Source: Chiua virens (taxonomy: Eukaryota > Basidiomycota > Agaricomycetes > Boletales > Boletaceae). From it: DNA of 64,000 nt. Shown here piece by piece: positions 1 through 10,240 of this stretch (the stretch's first letter is position 1; each line of letters opens with the position of its first letter). The position numbers were made by a program, and so were the translations under genes. Location: assembly GCA_019787685.1 (NCBI GenBank), contig JAHNUO010000033.1, positions 219,453 to 283,452 of the forward strand, read 5' to 3'. Under the pieces are notes generated by a model, which saw only the letters and a program-made list of their open reading frames with translations, was not told the origin of the DNA and did not search any database.

Positions 1-439
1 ATGATTGGATAGTACAACTCTCAGAATGGCAAGTGGCTAGTTGTGGTTTTGTCAGACTTGTGTTGTATAATCAAGCTATCTAATTTTGATATATGAAATA
101 TAGCCACTGATCATAATACAACATGTTTGCCAGTGATTACTTGTCATGGACACAGATTAAACAGAATGATTGCAAGGTGGTCTTAATAACATCATTTTTA
201 CATTGACCATATCATTGAATTTAATGGGTGACAAGGCTTTATCATTATACTTCATATTTATATTAAATTGTCATTAATATCTAGGAATATCTTCTCAACA
301 CCATTTTCCTGATGTTCCTTTGTGCCACCACACCAAACATGATGGATGACATGATGTGATGATGCAACAATGTGGTGTGGTGTGCCACCCCTCTCTAAGT
401 TCCTGACAATGACAGTAATGATGATGACGACATGAGCAC

Positions 440-870
440 CATGATAACATGGTGCTATCGTTGTCCTCATTCTCATCCTTGCTCACCCCCATTGTCCTCA
501 CCCTCACCCTCACCTCTGTTGTCCTTGCTTATCCCTGTTGTCCTCACCCTCACCCTCACCTGACAGTGATGACAACAATAACAATAACACGAGCACCACG
601 TTATCATGGTGCTTGTGTTGTTGTTGTCCTCCCTTACCTCCATTGTTCTTTTGCCACCCTCACTTGACAACAACAACAACAACAACAATAACAACACGAG
701 CACCACATTATTGTGGTGCTTGTGTCATCATTGTTATCCTTGCTCACCCTCATTGTCCTCACCCTCTGAGTCACCCTCACCCAACAACAACAATGATGAT
801 GATGATGATGACATGAACACCATGATAATGTGGTATTTGTGTCGTTGTTGTTACCATCCTCCCTCACACT
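440..870. repeat. tandem array of hairpin-bearing units (minisatellite)
   Basis: About four diverged units of roughly 100-120 bp. Each has a short inverted repeat of the form AGCACCA..TGGTGCT (near 433-456, 591-614, 698-721 and 809-832), followed by a C-rich block of CACCCTCA/TTGTCCTCA steps and, in later units, CAA or GAT runs. The reading frames that cross it are simple-sequence frames rich in Thr, His, Cys and Ser and do not look like genes. I see no gene in 1-1070. Confidence 0.7.
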
Positions 871-1079
871 CACTGTCTTGGTGTTAGAAGGTCAAGGTGC
901 ATCCTCAGGTGCAGGTGCAGGTGTCAGCACTGCCACCTGGGGGTACACCTGTGCAGTTGCCTAATTATATGCATCTCTCACACAACTAACTGCCTTTTTC
1001 AGTACATATTATTAACATGTTCACTGGTGTCATCATAGAGCTTTTTTGTATGTATTCTAGTCAAGCAATGGTGTCTTGG

Positions 1080-2350
1080 AGTCAATGATGTGTCAAGAGA
1101 CACCTGTGTTGAAAAATGCTGGGGCAAAGTTTGCAGATCACAACATGGGTTTCCTGGAACATCTGAATCCTATTCTATTCCTTGCTATACGTTACCCTAA
1201 GTCATCTAAGTAGCCCTTCATGATTATTCTTTCCTAGAAGCTCATCCGCAAGTTGAATAAATTGCTTAGCAAAGTCGATTTCAGTGTGACCCAGAAACAA
1301 TGGACAATTTACTTGCAAACCTACTATGAGGTGAATGCAGTGTATTATCCAGGGAAAGGTGCCTCATTTACAGACATGCTCATGTTGTTGGTGCACCACA
1401 AATTGACTGATGCGCTGGAGGCACTAGGGTGAGTCTGAATTATCACACCAGTTCTATTCTATTATAAATTGATTGTTATTTTTCTTGTCAGACGCACACC
1501 AGGCTAAAAGAACTTGAGGTAAGAGAAAAAATGCTCCAGGTGGCTGTGGATCTCATAGGGCTGGACAAGGTACAGTCCCAGTCGAGGATGATTGCTCTTT
1601 GCTGCAAGTTTATCCAGGAGCATGCCAAGATGTTCTCCAAGGCTCAAGGTATGTCTCCCTTTTGTTCTTCACCTTGACCCATGTTGATGATGGCACTCAG
1701 GCATACCAACCATCTTGATCAATATGATGCCAAGGACTTTGAGGTCACTGTTCAAGTTGGCATTGTGGGACATTACATTGCCTTGGAGTGAGCATGGATG
1801 GGAATGGCTCATGAATCACAAGATGAGTCCAATACTATCTTTGTCCTTGTTGCAAGCATGCATCCATTGACACCTCTCCTGAGTCAGTGGTAAGGGAGCA
1901 ATCCATATAGAGCATGACATATGGATGACAGTGGTGTTTGAGCTGCAACATGAGCAGGTAGTTTGTAGACATGGAGCAGGGATACTGGTATGATGGTTTA
2001 TGACTTTTTCTAGGACTGCCTCATATGTGCCTGATTCCATTTTATAGCCACAAGCAGTTGTTGAAGTTATGTGCCAAATTTGTGACCCTTTCCTCAGTCA
2101 ATTTAAATGTGAAGCTACTGTTATGTTCTTCATAGGATACAGCATCATTCTTCAGAAACCTAGTACTCCCCTAGCACCTCAAGTCTTGATTTCCAACTGC
2201 CTGCCAGTGAGAATTACTGGATTACCAGTTGTTTATCTTGGTGTTCATGTTTGCCTAGAGGTACTAGTGCTAGTAAGCTGTGATGATATGAACTTTCCAG
2301 CTCCACAAGATCAACTGGATCAAGAGCTGTTTTCACTAACTTAACAAGAA
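1080..2350 (+). pseudogene. relic of an unrecognised multi-exon gene
   Basis: I do not recognise this gene. Several stretches read as protein-coding, broken by plausible introns: one around 1240-1430 ends at a GTGAGT donor with a TTTCTTGTCAG acceptor near 1490, a second runs about 1505-1648, a third starts near 1702, and a frame of about 90 codons runs 2069-2344. The pieces do not join into one open frame; stops and frame changes occur between them. Composition is AT-rich and poor in CpG, like the other broken genes in the left part. It could belong to a larger transposon rather than a host gene. Confidence 0.3.
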
Positions 2351-2554
2351 AGCAACCATTTGTAAAAATTTTAGCCATTTCTGTCCTTGAACTCTATACC
2401 TTTCTTTTCTTTTTTGGTGTTGTGACTTGGACATTGAGGTTTGTTGATCTTTGCAAAATTTGGTAATGTTTGGCATAGTAATGGAAAGGTCTGACTTGGG
2501 GAAAACAGTGAAAGTGACTTGAAGCAGCTTACTGATCATTGGCAGTGCCTATGT

Positions 2555-2765
2555 ATATCCATGTAAAAGGTGCTTTCCTATAGAGTACTCTGGTAGCTAT
2601 GTAGAAGGTGCTTTGCTATGGAGTGCTCTAGTTGGTTATGTCTAGTACTTAGGTATCTGTTGATTACTGATATGCTCTGAAGTACTTTGGGTAGCTATGT
2701 AAAAGGTGCTTTGCTATGGAGTGCTCTAGTTGAGTATGCCTGATATTCAGGTATTTGTTGTTCAT
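2555..2765. repeat. short imperfect direct repeats
   Basis: A motif of about 40 bp, of the form GTAGCTATGTA(A/G)AAGGTGC followed by TTT(G/C)CTAT and a GAGTGCTCTAG-like end, occurs three times near 2563-2595, 2595-2632 and 2692-2730, with related sequence between copies. From here to 3136 I see no gene. Confidence 0.55.
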
Positions 2766-3136
2766 TGATGCATTCCACTAATCCTGGTCCTGTCACATTA
2801 GCCTGTTTCCATATTCTTCAGCATAGATACTGATCATGTACTCAAAGACAGCAATGGTGGTCCAGGATGAGAGTCTGAATGAGGGCAAGTTTAGACATCA
2901 CACTACAACTGAGTGGATATATTCAATTTGTGTTGTTATCTTGTGGTCAATAAATGGTTGTGCTGGTGACTGCAGTATGTCTTGAATAACAGCAACAAGG
3001 TTGGAGAAGCCCTGCCACATGTCACATCTCTGTCCATGGATATGGCAGTGTGAAAAGTGACCAGCAACAACACTGAGCCTCTACAACATATGACATAACA
3101 GAAAACAGTATTCTTAACATCCTCCCCTTTGGCATC

Positions 3137-4068
3137 TCATTGAGCTTGCCATCTGAACATCACCTTGGCAGTAGTACTGGCCCCAATTGTAAATGCTAAC
3201 CAGAAACTCTGTGGATGTGTTACATTCTCCTCCAAGTTGATATCATAATTCATGATGATATGGGCCAACATGGTTTTGAGCTCAGCTGTGTCCAAACAAG
3301 GTATCAACACTGGAACTAAATAGCAAGTATTCTGGAGAACTGGTGACAAACTGATAGGCTTTATGTTTATGTCTTCCCCATCCTTCTCACACATGTTTGT
3401 AAACCAGGATGGATCAAATTTGTATGGGTTGCCATACAGTGCATCATCGTAATGTAATGCAACAAAGCCTGTATGGGTCCTGATGCCCTTCAGGATTACC
3501 CTCCCATTCAATAGCACAAAGTCCTCAACAGCCTTGTGTGCCAAGCCTGCTGAAGGATAGAATTAAGTGTGAATTGGAAAAACCTTGAATGGAATACAAA
3601 TTTCTCACAAACATTGATAATATGTATTGTCTCCTTGAAGAAACTATCTATTTTGTACATCTTTCCCAAGGACATTCTCAACTTCTTCACAGAGAGGCTG
3701 TGGGTACTGAGGATTTGCTGCTAGATTGTACAACATGAGTGTAAAAACCTGGTGTGCAATACATACATATGACCAAGAGACTAAACAGGCTTGCAAAGTC
3801 TGACATACATTGGATGTTGTCTATATAATGTGGTGAGTAAGATGATCATCACAAGCACAAACAACAGAATATGCACATGGATGGCAGCAAAATTGGTCAC
3901 CAATACATAGTTCATTAATATCTCTGCACTGATGTCTGACCCAGCTTCATCTATCAACAAAGATAAAAGATCATTCTACAAAAGAACATGTATGTGAGAT
4001 ACCATGGACTATCAACGAGGCACATGAATGGGTTTTTTGGTCCAATCACTTCCATACTCATTCAAGTA
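3137..4068 (-). pseudogene. cytochrome P450 pseudogene, C-terminal half
   Basis: On the minus strand the landmarks of a basidiomycete P450 appear in the right order. An I-helix-like stretch (VTNFAAIH) lies near 3885-3910, a K-helix stretch (KIDSFFKET) near 3630-3660, and a GNPYKFDPSWF segment, equivalent to the family's NP..FNP.RF, near 3410-3440. The conserved tail (ELKTMLAHIIMNYD, then TTAKVMF) lies near 3160-3290. The haem-binding FGxGxHxCPG block that should precede ELKTML is gone, so no working enzyme can be made. Stops and frame changes separate the blocks. Element A cuts the gene at its upstream end: 'EEQCKY' at 7040-7058 continues as 'LNEYGSDW' at 4030-4066 once the element is removed. 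The family call is firm; substrate and subfamily are unknown. Confidence 0.8.
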
Positions 4069-5323
4069 CAGTGGCTTAAACAACTGTCCCAATGTTTGCA
4101 TGTATTTCACTAAACACAATAAAATGTGGTAACCACTAAACCTTTCCAAAGCCTGTGAGAATATGAAATATAGTATCTACTCCTGGCTTTCTATTGGACA
4201 AAGGGTCAAAGTATTTGAATAAGATTTGATGAAATGGCAATCATTTCAAAATGATCACTCATTGGGACAGTTCTTCGACTTTAAGTTTGGATTACATATA
4301 TTAGACCCTAAGATGTTGGAAAGTACTTACATACATGTGATAATGGTTCTATTATGTTCTATTTATGTCACTATCATCAGCTAGCCTTCAAAGTTTTCAT
4401 TTACCAGCAAAAGGGTTATTGTACAATAGATCATTACTGGCAAGGCCAAAAATGCTGTTCAACTCATTATACTTATCAATACCATTATTGATACTCCTCT
4501 CTACCATCAGACCATCAGAAATACCCTCAAGGAAGCCTCTTTGAAAGCTGTGGTAGAGAACAAAAACCTCTTCTCTCCAAGTGTCACAAGAAAGGTTGGT
4601 TGGCCTATGGAGGGTGGGGAAAGGGTTGTATAGTTAAATGATACTAAAGTTGATAGAATTGGGTCATATAAACAAGAGTATGTGTGGAAAAAGGCAGGAA
4701 AGTAATTGATTGCTAGAGGTACAGTCAAGCATAGAGGAGGCTATGGGCCTATATAGGATGGAATGGAGTGGGAGTTTAGAATGAGATGTACAGAAGGATG
4801 GATGCTGAGCAGTATGTGACAATTTTACAGCAGGGGTTGCTGGAAAACATTGAAGAATTTTAAATTTCAGAAGGTGATATCATTTTTCAATAAGATAATG
4901 ATCCCAAGTATACCTCTAAAAGAGTTCAGACCTGGGTCAAAGATCAAGAGATTGGATCTTTAGATTGGCCTACACAGTCTCTAGACCCTACTTCCTTTGA
5001 ACATACCTGAAATTATCTCAAAAAATGACTTTTAGCTTATAAAAGTGCCCCTAAAGGAGTTTATCATTTATAGGAGAGGTTAGTAGAGGAGTGGGGAAAT
5101 ATTTGTGCAGAATAGTATCAGAAATAGATTAAAGGCATGCATAAAAGGCTTGAAGCAGTTATTGAGGCTAAAGGAGATCATACCAAAGATTCAATACTTA
5201 AATTTATGTAAAGTCAACAAACTGTCCCAATAAGTGATCATTTTGAAATGATTGCCATTTCATCAAATCCTATTCAAATCCTTTGACCCTTTGTCCAATA
5301 GAAAGCCAGGAGTAGGTACTATA

Positions 5324-6935
5324 CAGTGACTCCCCAAACCATTACAATGTTTAACCCCAATGCAGTGCGCAAAGCACACTGCAAACACCCGTGGGAATAT
5401 CACTTAGCATTGGTGAGACAAATGATAGCACACACTCCTGGCTGCCTATAGGTACCTGGATCATGTGATTTGACTAAGTGGCTGTGGAGATATGGCCAAT
5501 TTAAAACAGGAACTACATTGTAACAGTTTTATCACTTTTATAATATTTAATAGGATCTTAATGAAACAAAAGGATTGTTGGTCATATGTGGTTCTACAAA
5601 CAAAGATACACATATACACATAGTGTCTGAGTCTAAACATGTTCCCATGCTTCTTGTCTTTCAACCACTACCATCATGTGATCTCTCTCTGTCACTTAAA
5701 AAAATACCATTCTCTCTCAACTTGATTCTGGCCATTCCATTCGCTCCATTGCCTCTAGCACAGGTGTCAGCACTGCTGCTATCTGGAGGCTTCATTCCAA
5801 GGAGCGTTCTGACCTTCAGAAGTCCATTGGAGGTCGCTCATCAAAGCTTTCTGATGCCAATGTCTGCCATGCTATTCATCTTATCTCTAGCAATAAGGCA
5901 GAGAATGCAGTCCAAGTCACCAAAGCCCTCTCTGCTATCACCAATCAGCCTCTTCATCCTAACACAGTTTGTCGTCACTTGAAAAAAGTTGGTATGAAGG
6001 CTGTAGTCAAGTCCAAATGACCTCTACTCTCTGCCAAGCATTGCAAGGCTTGGTTGGACTTTGCCCATGCTCATAAATATTGGACTCTGGAGGACTGGAA
6101 ACAGGTGGTATGGTCTGATGAGACTAAGATCAATTGCCTTGGGTCAGATGGTCGCAAATGGGCATGGAAAAAGGCAGGAGAGGGCCTTAGTGATAGGTTG
6201 GTTGAAGGAACTCTCACATTTGGAGGGGGTTCTCTAATGTTATGGGGCTATATGACTTGGGATGGCATTGGGTATGCCACTAAGATTGATGGTAGGATGG
6301 ATGGTGACCTTTACCTTCAAATTTTGAAGGATGAGCTCCAGGCTTCCCTGGAGTTTTATGGTCTTAATTCTCCTGATACCATCTTTCAACAGGACAATGA
6401 CACAAAGCATACTTGCAGAAGGGTCAAGGAGTGGCTAGAAGAACAGGATTTCAGGACTATGGTGTGGCCTGCACAGTCTCCAGATCTTAACCCCATAGAA
6501 CATATCTGGCTTTACCTCAAAAGGAAGCTTGCAGAGTATGAAAACCCTCCTAAGGGGATAGAGGAGTTATGGAAAAGGACTCAGGAGGAATGGGACAAGA
6601 TACCAGCTGAGGTGTGTCAGAAATTGATTGAAAGCATGCCTAGGAGGATTGAGGCAGTGCTTAAAGCCAAAGGAGGATACACCAAGTATTGATATATACC
6701 AAATACCCTATCTATTAACAAAAGTGACAAAACTGTTACAATGTAGTTCCTGTTTTAAATTGGCCATATCTCCACAGCCACTTAGTCAAATCACATGATC
6801 CAGGTACCTATAGGCAGCCAGGAGTGTATACTATTATTTGTCTCACCAATGCTAAGTGATATTCCCATGGGTGTTTGCAGTGTGCTTTGTGCACTGCATT
6901 GGGGCTAAACATTGTAATGGTTTTGGGAGTCACTG
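5324..6935 (+). mobile_element. Tc1-like element B, nested in element A
   Basis: The 1612-bp element has ends CAGTGACTCCCCAAACC and the inverted GGTTTTGGGAGTCACTG, and terminal inverted repeats of about 215 bp. TA is duplicated at 5322-5323 and 6936-6937. The interrupted host sequence is seen uninterrupted in element C near 14115-14135 (GTAGGTACTATATTTCATATT), which proves the insertion point. It is the least decayed of the four elements: its transposase frame is broken only by three stop codons and the catalytic residues remain. Confidence 0.93.
5676..6692 (+). pseudogene. Tc1-type DD34E transposase of element B, three stops
   Basis: One frame runs 339 codons from an ATG at 5676 to the stop at 6690-6692, the usual Tc1 transposase length. 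It starts with a helix-turn-helix DNA-binding region (about codons 8-110). The catalytic triad follows: Asp in 'VWSDETK', Asp in 'FQQDND' and Glu in 'LNPIEHIW', with exactly 34 residues between the second Asp and the Glu (DD34E). The frame ends with 'AKGGYTKY'. In-frame stops lie at 5679 (TGA), 5697 (TAA) and 6018 (TGA). Each becomes CGA or CAA by a single T-to-C change, so all three look like C-to-T decay. From 6021 to the end the frame is open, including all three catalytic residues, but the DNA-binding half is cut off. Probably inactive. Confidence 0.9.
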
Positions 6936-7079
6936 TATTTCATATTCCCACAGGTTTTGGTAAGGTTTAGTGGTTACTGTGTTCTATTGTGTTTAGTAAG
7001 AAACATTTAAACATTGGGACAGTTGTTTGAGCCACTGTACTTGCACTGTTCCTCAATAATTGGATGAAGATGCACCATG

Positions 7080-7625
7080 CTGCGCCTTGTGTTCTTCAGG
7101 ACATTCATTATGAAACAGGCAGCTAGACTCAAGCTAGACTGTGACAAAGCTGAGCCTGGACATGAGATTATTAGACACATGGTTTCAAGACCTGATGAGA
7201 GGAAGACAAGTGTGCATCAATGTTGAGTTCTCAAGCTTGGCGCAGGGACAGGGCTACTCAGCATCATGGGCCCCCAGATCTTCTCTCAGATGTCTCTGCA
7301 AGCCTTTATGAAAGTGACAGATTACCACCCAAGTGTACCAAAGAACCTCACCTAGAACGTGTGGCAATACTGAAGTGCAGTAAGGGTGTTTGTGGAGAAG
7401 CTCAACTGGTGTGCATTGGTCAAGGATGTGGGCAGATATGATGTAGTGCTTGTGGTGGATGTTGTATATCATCCCGAGCATGTGAGATGGCTCTGAGGAT
7501 GGGTGAGATGAATGCTGAAGAAAGGTGGGGTGTTTTGGTTGATTATTCTGGTGAAGACGGTCAGGAGACATGAAGGCTTGTGCAAGACCATTGAGGGGGT
7601 GTTTCCTGTCATAGGTCAAGTGGGG
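7080..7625 (+). pseudogene. relic of a Methyltransf_16-type protein methyltransferase
   Basis: The plus strand reads VLKLGAGTGLLSIMG, the AdoMet-binding motif I of METTL21/EFM-type lysine methyltransferases. It is followed by 'VTDYHPSV', the motif II position, then 'NLT' and a stop, then 'RYDVVLVVDVVYHPEH', the post-motif segment, and a distant 'GVFWLIILVKTVRRHE' tail. The order and spacing match the family (Methyltransf_16). At least three in-frame stops and a frame change near 7115 break it, so it is dead. A long antisense frame (7254-7643) is a shadow. The first 40 bp may overlap the upstream end of the P450 relic on the other strand. Confidence 0.65.
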
Positions 7626-7639
7626 ATGATAAACATCTT

Positions 7640-9080
7640 GCAATCATGAGTAGGGAAGAAATAGAAAAGGTAGAGGGTATGGCAGCACCATGATGCAAAG
7701 GGGTCACAACTCAATCCCTTTGAATGACCAATCTGCCCTAGACCACAAGGCAACATGTGATGCTAAAGCACAAGTAAAATATATAGGAGTTTTACTACTG
7801 ATGGGCAGGTAGCACTATTTGAGAGTGTTAGAAGTAAAAACCAAAAATATGGATTCATATGGACTCATATATTTTACTTGTGCTTGAGAGAATTCATGAT
7901 TGCAAAGTGTGTAGTAGTGATTTTTTATTGTCACTCTTGCAATCTTTTCTTATGATGATCATGGTAAAACTGATCACCATGATATCCTGTATGATACTTC
8001 CAGGATTGCCTCTTCACCCTTCCTGTCATGTGGCATTCTCATTACTTGTGCAATGATCAGTGTGTATGATGCTTATGGAAAGATTTGGAGACATGTTCCA
8101 CCTCTGTGTCAGAGGTGAATGAGTGGGACATGCCTATTTTGACTTGGAATCCAGGCATTTATCTGTGCTTTCCATTCACCCCTTCAAGCTACCATATGTA
8201 AGTGATTGCCCCAGAAAGGAAAGCTAGAGTGGCACAGATGAATCAATTGCCATTTAGTATTGCAATGTGATTGCCCACACCATATCCACCCATAGGGTGT
8301 CAGACTTGTTGTTTGCAACATAGGGCAGGATGCTGCAAGCATTACAGGGTCATATCCCAATAGCTTGGTATCTGATTGTTGATACTTAACAATAACAGGC
8401 TCTCAGGCTTGAGCAACTTGATAGCATTATCCACTTCACAGAGGATGCATGGACCTTCATCTATTCTACTGGACAACTGTATCCCTTGTTGGAAATGAAC
8501 GTGATGCTCCCTCTAAGTCTGTAGTACTCACTTGACCACTCCAGGTAGCTTTCCTCAAGGAGCAGCTTTTGTTTGACAAATGCTGTTACTGCTCAGAAGA
8601 GGCTGGCAGGGGTTATGTTTACCTGCTCCCCAGCTTCTATCTTGTTTTTTGATACGTTAAGCTTGTTTCTCCTGTTTTGTTGGCATAAATGGGCACCTAC
8701 TTACTCAGTCTTGGGTTGACAGATCTGGTTGCCTCATTGGAAGGCTTCAGAAACTTCTAGTCCAGGTTCTAGATGCAAGTCACTTCTTATTCTGTTCTAT
8801 TCAGGTCCAAGCTGATTCACAACCCCTATCCCAGTTTAGCCCAGGCAGCAGTAAAAGAGTGGGCTCCATAGCTAAGGAAAGGGGTGGCATCCTTCAATCT
8901 CGCCGCTCTTGGGGGTAATAGTGACATGAGTATGATGTCATAGCTGGTCCAGGCAAGTGGCATGTATCAGTCCCTGGGATCATAAGGCACCAATGCAGCA
9001 CTGTTCAAGATAAGTGTTAGTGTAATGAGGGTATTTTCCAAACAGGAGTAAAAATGCTCTACTGGCACCAGGTTAGTCTA
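7640..9080. other. no recognisable gene; weak coding-like traces
   Basis: AT-rich and CpG-poor. A stretch near 8395-8515 followed by a possible intron (GTACTCAC..CTCCAG) and a stretch to about 8650 reads as protein-like on the plus strand, but matches nothing I know and soon meets stops. I see no repeat or transposon end here. Confidence 0.35.
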
Positions 9081-9384
9081 AGGTCAGCTTTGTTTTATGA
9101 CAGCCAAGTTAAACAAACACAGTTGCAAAGGTTGTCATGAGCAATCATTCAACAACTGCTTTCCCCCTGGTCACAACAAATACACCTGTGAAGAATGGAT
9201 CAACCAGTGTGCTACCATTCTCAACACTATCACACTACCAAAATACAATGTTGAATATACTGGGTCAACAAATGGTAGGCTATCTCGTTGTCCCAATGCC
9301 CACCCTTGACTTCCTGGATAAATTTCTGCCCAGGGACAAGTTGCCTGAATACCCGGACATTGTTTTCCTGTTACAATAGTTCTG

Positions 9385-10240
9385 GGTAGGACCTAGCATA
9401 GCCGCAAAAGCGCCAAGTACCAAGTGGCTGCAATAACTCAAACAACCACCACTTGATATGTGGTGCGCTGAAGAGTTGAATGAGGGTTTCTGGTCAGCAG
9501 ATTGCTACCAGAGAGACGAGTGAAAACTCAGGTGTTGCTGAGAGTTGTCCAGTTGGGAATCTATACCCAAGGGACGGTCAAGGGTCAAGGGTATTGACTA
9601 CATAGGGTCTTCGTTGGGTCAAGGGACAATGAGAGAAGTCCCTGGTCGAGTGTTCACAAGGAGGGGTCTGAGTGGAGCAGTGATACTCAGCTAGATTGTG
9701 GAGATCAAGACTAGTGTACATGAGTATCACTGCGAGGTATTTATACTACAAAAGTTGCGCACGGACCAAGTAACTAAAAGGGGGAGGCCAGAAGAGCGAA
9801 AGAGTGAAAGGCCAAAAGAGAAGTGCGCGATAACTAAAAGGAGAATTGTATGATGCGACGGCAGCGGACGATGATGAGGATAAAATGACAAATGCAAAGC
9901 CATCGGAAGATGACGAGAATGAAATGAGTAAGCGTGATGCCATCGGATGATGATGAGAAAGAAATGAGTAAGCACGATGCCATTGGATGATGACGAGAAA
10001 GAAATGAGTAAGCACTCGGGTAAAGCCAGTGCGAAGTTACAAAGGCAAAAGGTAGACAAGTACAGATGAACGTACGAAGATACCTAGGTATCGAGTAGAG
10101 AGAAGTAGTACAAGTGAAAGAAAGAAAGGAATGGTAACATTTCCCTGCAAATCCTTTTCAGCAGACTCTGGCAGCAAGGTCTGAAAGTGATGCCTATTTG
10201 CCATTTGTAAGCCTAAATACACATATGGGTGCTAGCCTGC
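9385..10240. other. CpG-richer insert inside the FunK1 relic
   Basis: This stretch has many CG dinucleotides while DNA on both sides has almost none, and it separates two parts of the FunK1 relic. It contains a TATA-like GGTATTTATACTAC near 9735 and a 40-bp tandem repeat. I could not find clear TG..CA ends, a primer site or a target duplication, so a solo LTR is possible but unproven. Confidence 0.4.
9897..10017. repeat. 40-bp tandem repeat, three copies
   Basis: The unit begins GATGCCATCGGATGATGATG and ends AATGAGTAAGCAC. Two 40-bp copies start at 9939 and 9979, with a more diverged copy just before, from about 9897. They lie within the CpG-richer insert. Confidence 0.75.

Larger units (their letters stand above)
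4069..7037. mobile_element. Tc1-like element A, decayed, interrupted by element B
   Basis: The ends read CAGTGGCTTAAACAACTGTC and its inverted match CAGTTGTTTGAGCCACTG, flanked by TA at 4067-4068 and 7038-7039, as expected for Tc1/mariner insertion. The terminal inverted repeats exceed 130 bp. Element C at 12698-14222 is a second copy of the family; relative to C, A lacks about 200 bp after 4382. Between 4384 and 5210 is a ruined Tc1 transposase, recognisable from a 'FEHTWNYLK'-like block near 5000 and a 'GDHTKD'-like end. Element B sits inside the right half. Without B and its target duplication, A would be about 1.36 kb. It is inserted in the P450 relic. Confidence 0.88.

Noticed and set aside
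440..870. CRISPR array
   Set aside because: Spacers are repeats themselves, the arms are diverged and there are no cas genes; the genome is eukaryotic.
258..887. Overlapping frames of 70-93 codons on both strands
   Set aside because: They lie in the tandem repeat and encode only simple-sequence Thr/His/Ser/Cys runs.
5575..5982. 135-codon frame in element B as a second protein
   Set aside because: It is out of frame with the helix-turn-helix region of the transposase and shows no features.
7254..7643. 129-codon minus-strand frame
   Set aside because: Antisense shadow of the Methyltransf_16 relic; no domain.
9385..10240. Solo LTR of a Ty3/Gypsy element
   Set aside because: A TATA-like box is present, but I could not place TG..CA ends or a target duplication.
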